Assembly (NCBI GenBank): GCA_965117025.1
Contig: OZ220746.1
Span: 2,294,001 to 2,358,000, forward strand
Direction of reading: 5' to 3'
DNA length: 64,000 bases
From: VXPQ01 sp965117025
GTDB taxonomy: Bacteria; Bacteroidota; Rhodothermia; Rhodothermales; VXPQ01
Shown: in pieces, positions 1 through 7,235 of the stretch
How the letters are laid out: each line of letters opens with the position of its first letter
Numbering within the stretch: the stretch's first letter is position 1
The notes under the pieces: generated by a model
The model's input: only the letters and a program-made list of their open reading frames with translations
What the model was told of the DNA's origin: nothing
The model's database searches: none
Program-made: the position numbers and the translations under genes

Positions 1-1579
1 CGTCGTTCTGTTTCAGCCGCTCACGCCAACAGGCGAGCCCCTCAGGATCGTTATCAAAGTCGCGGAGAGCCTTCCAGCGGCGCTTATTGCTATCCCGTTT
101 TTCGTTGCGATCATCTGCGACCAAGCCGAGTATTTCCGGTGCGCAATTAGGCATAACGTCCATATCAGTGATGCAAGCGACAGGAACGCCTATCTGTGGG
201 GCATCTTCATCCTTACGCTGAAAGATCCTGCTGAATCGATGTAACCCCCTTCCACCCACGTTAACAATCGAGACCCCATATTCAGTCAGATCCCTGTCAA
301 GCAACTTTGCGAGCACCGGCAGCAAAATCGCCTCGGCACTGCCTTCAACGATGAGAACACCATGTGCGAAAAACAGATTGGCCTTGGAGGTGTCAAGGAA
401 ACGTTGAAGAAAACGATAATCTCCAGTTTCCAACTTCGTTTGTTCACCTGCAAAGGGGAAGGCGCAATGTCCTTCCATGAGTACCAGATTTTCGAGAGGG
501 ATTTTGGATGCGAGATTTGGGCTGTGTGTAGAGAGCAGTACCTGAACGGAGCGTTCATTAACCCCGGTTCGTTCTTTCGCTGCTCGTTCCAGAAACTCCA
601 TGAGGCGGAGTTGCCGCTGTGGGTGAAGATGGGCTTCAGGTTCTTCGATCAAAAGCAATGGTAATCCTTCAGATTCTTTGCCCAGCAACAAAAGCTCACA
701 TGCCATGTACAGCAGATTGTTGGAACCCAAGCCGTATCGCCCCATGGCATTATCGGTTTCTATATCCCGTAAGCCGAGTTCGAGGCGCTCTAAAATCTGT
801 TTGAGTCGCGCGTTCTCGGTACCGCCTTTAGAAATATCGATTCTTCCATACAGACTGTCGCCATGGAGCGACAATGGATCAAGATAACGGTCGTTAATTT
901 CCTTTTGAGCCTCGACAACCCCGGTATGCTCTTTTATTCCGTAGCGCATATAATCCTCTAAGCCGATCAGGCTGAGTTTGCCAACCGCATCAGTATCCTG
1001 AGGTAGATGTTCTGAGTCGAATGCTTCACCTTCTCCGATTTCTGGGACATTGAAAAGGATTTGCGAAAGCCGAGAGCCACGCCCAGGCGACATTTCACGT
1101 TCGGCATCACGGAGTGGTCTGAGGTATGTGCCGGATAGGAGTTGCCTGACAGATGTTTCGAAAGGCGGACCTGTTCCGTCTATACCGCTTCGTACGGACG
1201 GACTTGGCCAGCGACGCGTGCTTTTACTTAACCTATGCACAGTCCAGTTGACGTACAACACGACATTGTCGTCTTCATACGATAGATACTCGATGAACGT
1301 ACCCCTCTCAGCGTCATTCAGATCTTGTAGTTTGCAACGAATAAAAATCTCGTCTGCTTGTTCTCCATCGGCGTCAATATGAAAATCTTCGGGCTGGACA
1401 CGGATGTATTCCTGATCTCGTGTCAAAAGAGCATATCGTATAGCGTCTATGACAGCCGACTTACCAGAATCATTTCGCCCCACCAAGGCAGTCACCCCTG
1501 GCTGAAAATCTATCCGAAGTTCGGTGGTGCCTTCGCCGAATTGCCGGAAATTTCGGAGTATCAATTCTGATAGATACAT
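1..1579 (-). CDS. OLD-family ATP-dependent endonuclease (AAA ATPase plus Toprim), 3' end cut by window edge
   Basis: Open reading frame read from the reverse complement; 526 codons are visible and it continues past base 1. The N-terminus has an SMC/RecF-like start (MYLSELILRNFRQFGEG) and a Walker A at about residues 34-41 (GRNDSGKS). LLLIEEPEAHLHP at about 306-318 is the Walker B/signature region, and STHSP follows near 347. A Toprim nuclease domain follows: GVLIVEGSAEAILLP near 405-419 carries the catalytic Glu, and TDMDVMPN near 472 the DxD. This order defines the OLD (overcoming lysogenization defect) nucleases, which include GajA of the Gabija phage-defence system. The start is an ATG at 1577-1579 with no clear Shine-Dalgarno. 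Whether a UvrD-like partner helicase follows cannot be seen. The family call is strong; the defence role is inferred. Confidence 0.9.
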   Translation of the reverse strand, partial: MYLSELILRNFRQFGEGTTELRIDFQPGVTALVGRNDSGKSAVIDAIRYALLTRDQEYIRVQPEDFHIDADGEQADEIFIRCKLQDLNDAERGTFIEYLSYEDDNVVLYVNWTVHRLSKSTRRWPSPSVRSGIDGTGPPFETSVRQLLSGTYLRPLRDAEREMSPGRGSRLSQILFNVPEIGEGEAFDSEHLPQDTDAVGKLSLIGLEDYMRYGIKEHTGVVEAQKEINDRYLDPLSLHGDSLYGRIDISKGGTENARLKQILERLELGLRDIETDNAMGRYGLGSNNLLYMACELLLLGKESEGLPLLLIEEPEAHLHPQRQLRLMEFLERAAKERTGVNERSVQVLLSTHSPNLASKIPLENLVLMEGHCAFPFAGEQTKLETGDYRFLQRFLDTSKANLFFAHGVLIVEGSAEAILLPVLAKLLDRDLTEYGVSIVNVGGRGLHRFSRIFQRKDEDAPQIGVPVACITDMDVMPNCAPEILGLVADDRNEKRDSNKRRWKALRDFDNDPEGLACWRERLKQND

Positions 1580-1879
1580 GTACCCACTGGTCTCAATTAG
1601 TATTTAGGTCCTTCCGAAAAGGGATACCGCCAAAATTTCGTAAATACGTTGTAGCTTCCATCCTTGCAGACAAATTAGCAATGAATTTCGAGGTAGGCTT
1701 TAATTCCCGAATGTCAAATGAGGATAGTGGCCGGTGTGGCTGTCAAGCGAAGTGAGAAGAGTCTTGGTCAGAACAGCGAGTCCACCAAGGAATGACATTT
1801 TGTGATTTAAGAATAGTGTGTCTGTCCAAGTCTGTTCCGGCAAATCCTGCGCTGCTCTCCCCCGGCCCCAACAAACCAG
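1580..1879. other. AT-richer intergenic stretch between OLD nuclease and tRNA
   Basis: I see no convincing gene in these 300 bases. They hold the promoter side of the OLD nuclease gene and the DNA directly beyond the 3' end of the tRNA. Composition is visibly more AT-rich than the genes to the right, like the OLD gene itself. This fits an imported segment whose right end lies at the tRNA, but no direct repeat of the tRNA 3' end can be tested because the other end is outside the window. Confidence 0.5.
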
Positions 1880-1953
1880 TGGCGCGGGAGAGACTCGAAC
1901 TCTCGACCTTACGATTATGAGTCGTACGCTCTAACCTGCTGAGCTACCGCGCC
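1880..1953 (-). tRNA. tRNA with CAT anticodon (Met elongator or Ile2)
   Basis: The reverse complement folds as a standard cloverleaf. The acceptor strands GGCGCGG and CCGCGCC pair, the D arm contains TAGCTCAG and GAGC, the anticodon stem TACGA/TCGTA encloses the loop CTCATAA, and the T arm is GAGAG-TTCGAGT-CTCTC. The discriminator is A, and CCA is not encoded. The anticodon CAT fits elongator tRNA-Met or a lysidine-modified tRNA-Ile. The stem bases next to the loop (CGA/TCG) and the following GGTCG resemble E. coli tRNA-Ile2, so the isotype is left open. Confidence 0.93.
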
Positions 1954-2160
1954 GGATCCGGAAACCGGACCGGGGCGCATTATACGAGCCGCGCCGCAGA
2001 GAGTTCGAGCGCTTCCGCATGCATATGCCATCTGTGGGCTTCGTACATTTGGAGCGTATCGCTGCGTGAGTCAGGCCGGCGCGGATGCGCTGCTGCTCGG
2101 GCAGCGGGGCGTACGGCCCGCAAGACCGCAAGCTATGTTTCCGTTTTTCGATTCGCAGTA

Positions 2161-3354
2161 ATGTCCTGGACTTCGGTCATAGGCCAGCAGCGCGTCTCGG
2201 ACGCACTCCGCCGCACCATCTCCACAGAGCGGGTAGCTCATGCCTGGCTGTTTTACGGGCCGGAGGGCGTGGGCAAACGGGCCGCCGCCATAGCGTACGG
2301 CAAGGCGCTGCTTTGCGAGCAGGGCGGGGAAGAAGCGTGCGGCGCCTGTTCGTCCTGTGGAAGAGTGGACCGGATGGTGCATCCCGACCTGCATATTCTG
2401 ATGCCGCATCCTTCGGACGCCGACCCTGCGGATATTGCCGAACGTACCCGGCTCATCGGGCGGAATCCGTATGCGGCGGTCGACTTCGTGCGCCGGCCCT
2501 CGCTGGACGACCCGACCCGGTCTTCCAACAAACAGGCGCTCTACACCGTGGCGCGCGTTCAGGAAGAAATGTGCCGGGCCATGAGTTTCCAGCCGGTAGA
2601 GGGCCGCTACAAGGTGGCCGTGGTCAGCGATGCGGAGCACCTGCGTACGGATGCCGCCAACATGTTTCTCAAGATGCTGGAAGAGCCTCCGCCGAAGACC
2701 GTGTTCATCCTTACGACCAGCCGGGTGGACCGCATCCTTGCCACCATTGTTTCCCGTTGCCGCCGTCTGCGGTTCGATCCGCTGACCCCGGAGGCCATCG
2801 AGCAGGCGCTCATCGGGAAGGAGGGTGTCGCACCGGAACTGGCCGCAACGCTTGCGCGGATGGCGGACGGGTCGTACACCGCCGGACTCGATCTGGCGCA
2901 AAACGAGGATTTGCGCGCGCTGCGGGAGCTGGTGCTGGATTTTTCCCGGGCGGCATACGGCCGAAACGTCGGGAAAATAGCCGATATCGTGGAGCGGACG
3001 GCACGGTTCGGGCGCGATCAGGTGGGGCATGTACTGGAACTGCTCCTCCGGTGGATCCGGGACCTGATGCTCTACCGGGCGATGGGCGAGGCGGCTCCGC
3101 TGGTCAATGTGGATCAGGTGGAAGCCATTGCCGGATTCACGGAACGTTTGCCCGGAGCCGATATCGAAGCCATGGCGTCGGTCATTGAAGAAGCGATCGT
3201 GCTGGTCCGGAGCAACGTACATGTGGCGCTGACATTGACCGTGCTGGCCGGGGCGCTGGGCGAGGCCATGCGCGGACCGCATTCCGGCAAGTTGTATATG
3301 CCCCTGAGCGATGCGTACGGCGACAAGGATGCATCCCTTGTAAGGACCGGATAG
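2161..3354 (+). CDS. holB: DNA polymerase III delta' subunit
   Basis: A 397-residue clamp-loader protein. It works with gamma/tau and delta to load the sliding clamp on primed DNA. The N-terminus (SVIGQQRVSDALRRTI, then VAHAWLFYGPEGVGKR) has a Walker A-like loop near residues 34-41. A zinc-module cysteine set (CGACSSCGR) lies near 60-68, and the sensor/arginine-finger motif VSRCRR near 199-204. All are standard for DnaX/HolB proteins. The ATG overlaps the TAA of an upstream in-frame stretch (TAATG) that I do not identify. The gene stands alone and converges on the GroES-like gene. Confidence 0.93.
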   Translation: MSWTSVIGQQRVSDALRRTISTERVAHAWLFYGPEGVGKRAAAIAYGKALLCEQGGEEACGACSSCGRVDRMVHPDLHILMPHPSDADPADIAERTRLIGRNPYAAVDFVRRPSLDDPTRSSNKQALYTVARVQEEMCRAMSFQPVEGRYKVAVVSDAEHLRTDAANMFLKMLEEPPPKTVFILTTSRVDRILATIVSRCRRLRFDPLTPEAIEQALIGKEGVAPELAATLARMADGSYTAGLDLAQNEDLRALRELVLDFSRAAYGRNVGKIADIVERTARFGRDQVGHVLELLLRWIRDLMLYRAMGEAAPLVNVDQVEAIAGFTERLPGADIEAMASVIEEAIVLVRSNVHVALTLTVLAGALGEAMRGPHSGKLYMPLSDAYGDKDASLVRTG

Positions 3355-3416
3355 CTTCCCTTCCCGGATGTTTCGCAATCGTACGGAGAAAGGCTAATTT
3401 TCCAGAGAGAAAAGGG

Positions 3417-3441
3417 TATCTATGCATTTATTGCATAGATA
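3417..3441. terminator. Perfect 10-bp inverted repeat between convergent genes
   Basis: TATCTATGCA, a five-base loop, then TGCATAGATA make a perfect hairpin 62 bases after the holB stop and 45 bases before the 3' end of the GroES-like gene. The position suits a bidirectional terminator. The stem is AT-rich with no long T-run, so a protein-binding palindrome is equally possible, especially because a related palindrome follows. Confidence 0.5.
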
Positions 3442-3450
3442 TGACACTCT

Positions 3451-3469
3451 TTATGCGAAAATTGCATAA
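3451..3469. repeat. Second TATGC-type inverted repeat
   Basis: TTATGC, seven bases, then GCATAA. It shares the TATGC...GCATA core with the palindrome at 3417-3441, and the two centres are about 31 bases apart, close to three helical turns. It may belong to the same terminator or operator region. Confidence 0.4.
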
Positions 3470-3485
3470 TTCAAATCTACGGCGC

Positions 3486-3884
3486 CTACCGCAGCAGATC
3501 TTCGATATCCATCTGCTCGATGTCCCCGGCAAGGTCTTCGGGTTGCCGGCGCACCAGCGCGAGAATGGCGGAGTGGGGGATGATGAGATAATCCTGCCCG
3601 TTAAACTTGATCTCGACCGCTTCCTTCTTGAGGAAGAAGGCCTGATCGCCCGGTTGCGCCTGCAAGGGCAGGTAGCGCACCGAATCGCGGTCGGTGCTCC
3701 AGGGCTCTCCGGTATAATCAGGATTGGGCATCACATAGCCCGGGCCGACCTGCTCGACCCTGCCTATTCGCACATCCTGGCGTTCGGCCACGGATGCCGG
3801 AAGCACCAGTCCGGCTTCCGTTTGCGTTTCGCCCTCCTGCGGAGCGATGAGGACGCGATCTCCTGCGACAATCAGTTCACTCAT
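3486..3884 (-). CDS. GroES-like co-chaperone family protein
   Basis: 132 residues, longer than the roughly 95 of a standard GroES. The N-terminal strand (IVAGDRVLIAPQEGETQTEAG), GRVEQVGPGY and the closing FLKKEAVEIKFNGQDYLII match the GroES beta-barrel. The mobile-loop region (EAGLVLPASVAERQD) is present but divergent. About 30 extra acidic residues follow (EDLAGDIEQMDIEDLL). No groEL lies nearby, so this is probably a secondary GroES paralogue rather than the main co-chaperonin. The start is the ATG at 3882-3884. Confidence 0.8.
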   Translation of the reverse strand: MSELIVAGDRVLIAPQEGETQTEAGLVLPASVAERQDVRIGRVEQVGPGYVMPNPDYTGEPWSTDRDSVRYLPLQAQPGDQAFFLKKEAVEIKFNGQDYLIIPHSAILALVRRQPEDLAGDIEQMDIEDLLR

Positions 3885-3964
3885 AACGAAGCAAGTATGC
3901 GCGTTGCGGCATATCGTTCCGCTCAGTATGCTTCAGGTATGCGGTGCAGCTTTGCCGGCAGGGT

Positions 3965-5155
3965 TCAGCGCCCGCCCATCCGCCGGAGTTCTTCCGCATA
4001 CTGGTCCAGGACTCGATCCCGGTCGTAAAACGCCGCCCGCTTTGCGGCGTTTGCCTTCCACGCAGCATACTCGTTCTGGTCCACGGACTTGAGCAGAGCC
4101 GGCAGGTTTTCCGCTTCCGGCCATGCGAACCGGGGGCCGGGCCGGTGCGCTGTCATTTCCGTGCCCAGGGGGCTGTCCGCGTCGCACACGGCGAGGACCG
4201 GCGTCCCTGCCGCGAGCGCCGGGATCAGCTTGGAAGGGAGAAAGGAACCCCCGGCGCCCGATCGCTCCGGGATAACCACGAAATCCGCTTCGCGGAGCGC
4301 CCGGGCCAGTTCCTTTTCGTCCGACAGGCTCCGCACATCAAACCGTTCGTCGCCTGTCTCTTCCGCCCATTTCCGCAACGCACCGGCGCCGCTCCCCTCC
4401 GCCTGGATCCGAAACGCGAACGGGGCGTCGCTTCGGTGCAGAAGGCTGCACAATTCGAGCAGATTCTGTTTCGTGCCCAGATTGCCGGAATACAGGAGCC
4501 GTACGGGAGAACCGGAGCCTTGCGTTTGCGGCGCTGTCTCCAGGTGTGCGGCCAGCGATTCGTGCAGCCAGTTCGGCAGGTACAGGAGGGGTTGATCGCG
4601 CCGCCGCCGGGGTTCCAGCCGCTCGATCATGGTCGGCGAAATCGTGCTCCACACATTGGCCGCGTTGAAAAGCGCATCCTGTACGCGAACCATCCAGCTA
4701 CCTTGTCCGATGCCTCCGGCCTGCGCGGCTTCGGCGGGCAGATCCTGGACGTTCAACCACAGGGGCCGCCCGGTTTTTCGCCGGCATACGGCGGCGTAAG
4801 CTACTGCGCCCAGCAGGGGGCAGAAGACCATCATGGCGTCGTAGTCGCCGCGCCGGGGAAGGCGCCGCATGAGCGAGGCGCAAAAGGAGCCTTCGTAGAT
4901 AAGCCGTTCATGGAGCGCCTGCGGGTTTCGGGGAATGTACAGGCCGAACCGCTCGATGCGTACGCCGCGCCGCGTTTCGGACCGGATGCGCAGATCGTTT
5001 TCGCCCGATTTGTCGCGCCATTCGGGATAGTAGGACGTGGCGCACCGCACGGTTACCTCAAAACCGCGCTCGGCCAGCCCGTAGCACAGGTCACTGAAGA
5101 GCACGCCGCCCCCGAGGTCCGGTTCGAAGACATTGACGATGACAAGCAGGCGCAT
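3965..5155 (-). CDS. Glycosyltransferase family 4-like (WcaI-like)
   Basis: A 396-residue GT-B fold enzyme expected to transfer a sugar from an activated donor during polysaccharide or glycolipid synthesis at the cytoplasmic membrane face. The N-terminal domain begins MRLLVIVNVFEPDLGGG and contains LWLNVQDLPAEAAQAGG, as in colanic-acid WcaI-type enzymes. The C-terminal donor domain has LLYSGNLGTKQN and the acidic motif region FLPSKLIPALAAGTPVLAVC. It lies 80 bases downstream of the GroES-like gene on the same strand, with no other polysaccharide genes beside it. Substrates cannot be read from the sequence. Confidence 0.87.
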   Translation of the reverse strand: MRLLVIVNVFEPDLGGGVLFSDLCYGLAERGFEVTVRCATSYYPEWRDKSGENDLRIRSETRRGVRIERFGLYIPRNPQALHERLIYEGSFCASLMRRLPRRGDYDAMMVFCPLLGAVAYAAVCRRKTGRPLWLNVQDLPAEAAQAGGIGQGSWMVRVQDALFNAANVWSTISPTMIERLEPRRRRDQPLLYLPNWLHESLAAHLETAPQTQGSGSPVRLLYSGNLGTKQNLLELCSLLHRSDAPFAFRIQAEGSGAGALRKWAEETGDERFDVRSLSDEKELARALREADFVVIPERSGAGGSFLPSKLIPALAAGTPVLAVCDADSPLGTEMTAHRPGPRFAWPEAENLPALLKSVDQNEYAAWKANAAKRAAFYDRDRVLDQYAEELRRMGGR

Positions 5156-5182
5156 GGCCGGTCGGCGGAATGAACGAAACGA

Positions 5183-7009
5183 TCAGGCGTCCTGTGCGGG
5201 AGCGGACGAATCAAGCCGGCTGAGGCTTCTCCAGAGAAAGGCGCCGGCTGCAGCGATTCCGCACAAGCAAAGCAGCATCCAGCCGGTTCTGCCCATCAGC
5301 AGGTGCCCCACGCCGAACAGGGCGCTGTAGACCAGCACGATCCCGGCCACGCAATCTCCTGCGAGCCGCACCATGCCCGTATCCTGGCGCACATCCGGAT
5401 TGCGTTCAGCGATGCGCTTCCAGCCGGGGCCTCCGGGGTGGATCCTGCGATAGAAACGATCCAGCACTTCGTTTCGCGTGGGCCGGGTGAGGAATGTGGC
5501 CGTGACCCATACCACCGTGGTGAATGTGGTGACGGCGAAAAGATTATTGGGGAACTCGGCTTGCAGGCCGGGTATCCCGACGCCGAATGCTCCGAAAATC
5601 AGGGCAAGCGCGAGCAGGAGAACGGGGGACAGTGTAGCGGCCAGTTCGCTCCATGCATTGACCCGCCACCAGTACCAGCGCAGAATCAGGACGAGCCCGA
5701 GTCCGGCGGAAGCGGTCAGGAGCAGCCCCCATGCTTCGCTCACGGAACCGAGGTTCGCCGTGATGAAGACGGACGCGCCGGCCAGGACGAACGTCAGCAC
5801 GCGGGACACGAGGACGTAATGCTTCTCGCCGGCGTTCGGTTTCACGAACCGTTTCCAGAAGTCGTTTACGAGATACGACGCCCCCCAGTTCAGTTGCGTG
5901 GAGAGGGTGCTCATGAAGGCGGCCAGAAAAGCGGCGATCATGAGACCGAGCAAACCCGGCGGCAACACGTCCCGCATGGCCAGTACGAACCCTTCGCGCG
6001 GGTCGTCCAGGCCCGGGTACAGCACCAGGGCGGCAAGGGCCACGATGATCCAGGGCCACGGGCGCAGGCAGTAGTGCGCGACGGTGAACCAGAGCGTGGC
6101 CAGCAGGGAATGCTTCTCGTCTTTTGCGCTCATCATGCGCTGCGCGATGTAGCCTCCGCCCCCGGGCTCGGCGCCCGGATACCAGCTCGACCACCACTGC
6201 ACGCCGACATAGGCGAAGAAGCTTGCCGCGGTAAGCGCCAGCACGGCTCCGCCCTCGGCAGCGTTTCCGAGGGTGGGAAGCATGCGGAAGGTCGATTCCG
6301 GCAGGGCGGCCATCAGGCCGGTCATGCCGCCCACTTCAGGCATGTCCAGTACGAATGCGGCGAGAATGATGCTGCCGGCAATGGCGATGACGAACTGGAA
6401 TGCATCGGTCACGACGACGCCCCACAGGCCGGAAAGAAGCGAGTACACGCCCACCAGGAGCATGAGCAGGACCACCACGACCAGCGACGCCCCGATCTCT
6501 GCGCCGAGAATATGGAACGATTCCCGTCCGAAAACCGTCAGGCCGGGAAACAGGATGTCGATGACGGTTTCCATGGCCAGCGCCACCCACCCGATGATGA
6601 TACCGTTGAGCACGAGGCCGAAGTAGATGGCCTTGACGCCGCGCAGCACGGCGGCGGCTTTTCCGTCGTAGCGCATCTCGACGAATTCCACGTCCGTGAG
6701 CACGCCGCTTCGCCGCCACAGGCGGGCGAAGAAGAAAACGGTCAGGATGCCGCCGAAGGCGAAGTTCCACCAGAGCCAGTTGCCGGCGATACCGTTTTGG
6801 GCCACGAGTTCGGTGACGGCCAGGGGGGTATCGGCTGCGAAGGTGGTGGCCACCATGGAGGTGCCGGCCAGCCACCAGGGCATATTCCGCCCCGACAGGA
6901 AGAATTCGGAGGTATTCCGTCCGGCCCGCCGGAAATAATACACGGCGATTCCGAACGAGAGGGCGAAATACCCTGCGATGAGAAGCCAGTCGATGGGGGC
7001 AAGGAGCAT
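5183..7009 (-). CDS. Sodium:solute symporter family transporter
   Basis: About 608 residues with 13-15 hydrophobic segments. The start LLIAGYFALSFGIAVYYF, then SEFFLSGRNMPWWLAGTSM and a Na+-site region FAADTPLAVTELV, are typical of the SSS (solute:sodium symporter) family. A long last segment region after residue 500 is common in Bacteroidota members. The ATG at 7007-7009 is preferred; an in-frame TTG at 7039 would add ten residues. It is divergent from the sugar dehydrogenase gene at 7236. The substrate (sugar, sialic acid, proline or other) cannot be told. Confidence 0.9.
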   Translation of the reverse strand: MLLAPIDWLLIAGYFALSFGIAVYYFRRAGRNTSEFFLSGRNMPWWLAGTSMVATTFAADTPLAVTELVAQNGIAGNWLWWNFAFGGILTVFFFARLWRRSGVLTDVEFVEMRYDGKAAAVLRGVKAIYFGLVLNGIIIGWVALAMETVIDILFPGLTVFGRESFHILGAEIGASLVVVVLLMLLVGVYSLLSGLWGVVVTDAFQFVIAIAGSIILAAFVLDMPEVGGMTGLMAALPESTFRMLPTLGNAAEGGAVLALTAASFFAYVGVQWWSSWYPGAEPGGGGYIAQRMMSAKDEKHSLLATLWFTVAHYCLRPWPWIIVALAALVLYPGLDDPREGFVLAMRDVLPPGLLGLMIAAFLAAFMSTLSTQLNWGASYLVNDFWKRFVKPNAGEKHYVLVSRVLTFVLAGASVFITANLGSVSEAWGLLLTASAGLGLVLILRWYWWRVNAWSELAATLSPVLLLALALIFGAFGVGIPGLQAEFPNNLFAVTTFTTVVWVTATFLTRPTRNEVLDRFYRRIHPGGPGWKRIAERNPDVRQDTGMVRLAGDCVAGIVLVYSALFGVGHLLMGRTGWMLLCLCGIAAAGAFLWRSLSRLDSSAPAQDA

Positions 7010-7235
7010 GGATGGCGCCGATTGTGTTCCGGTGGTCAACGAATCTACTGCATGGACCGCTTAATAGCACGGGCGAGGGCTGTTGCACATTCTTGACCGG
7101 CAGGCATCCGGTGCGTATTCTTATGCGCGCAAGTCGCTGTACAAAGTGCATACAGCTCATACGACAGGACATGCAACGCGCTGTCCGGTTTTTACAAACC
7201 ATTTCTCCCCTCACAAAAATTCCGGTTTTGGCGTA

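Noticed and set aside
1741..1790. Possible fourth copy of the dispersed repeat (AGTCTTGGTCAGA)
   Set aside because: Only about 12 bases agree, with an inserted segment; not better than chance by eye.
2071..3378. 435-residue minus-strand frame across holB
   Set aside because: Opposite-strand shadow of holB, rich in His/Arg/Pro as expected for antisense of GC-rich coding DNA.
5303..7096. 597-residue plus-strand frame across the symporter gene
   Set aside because: Antisense shadow; the minus strand gives a clear membrane transporter.
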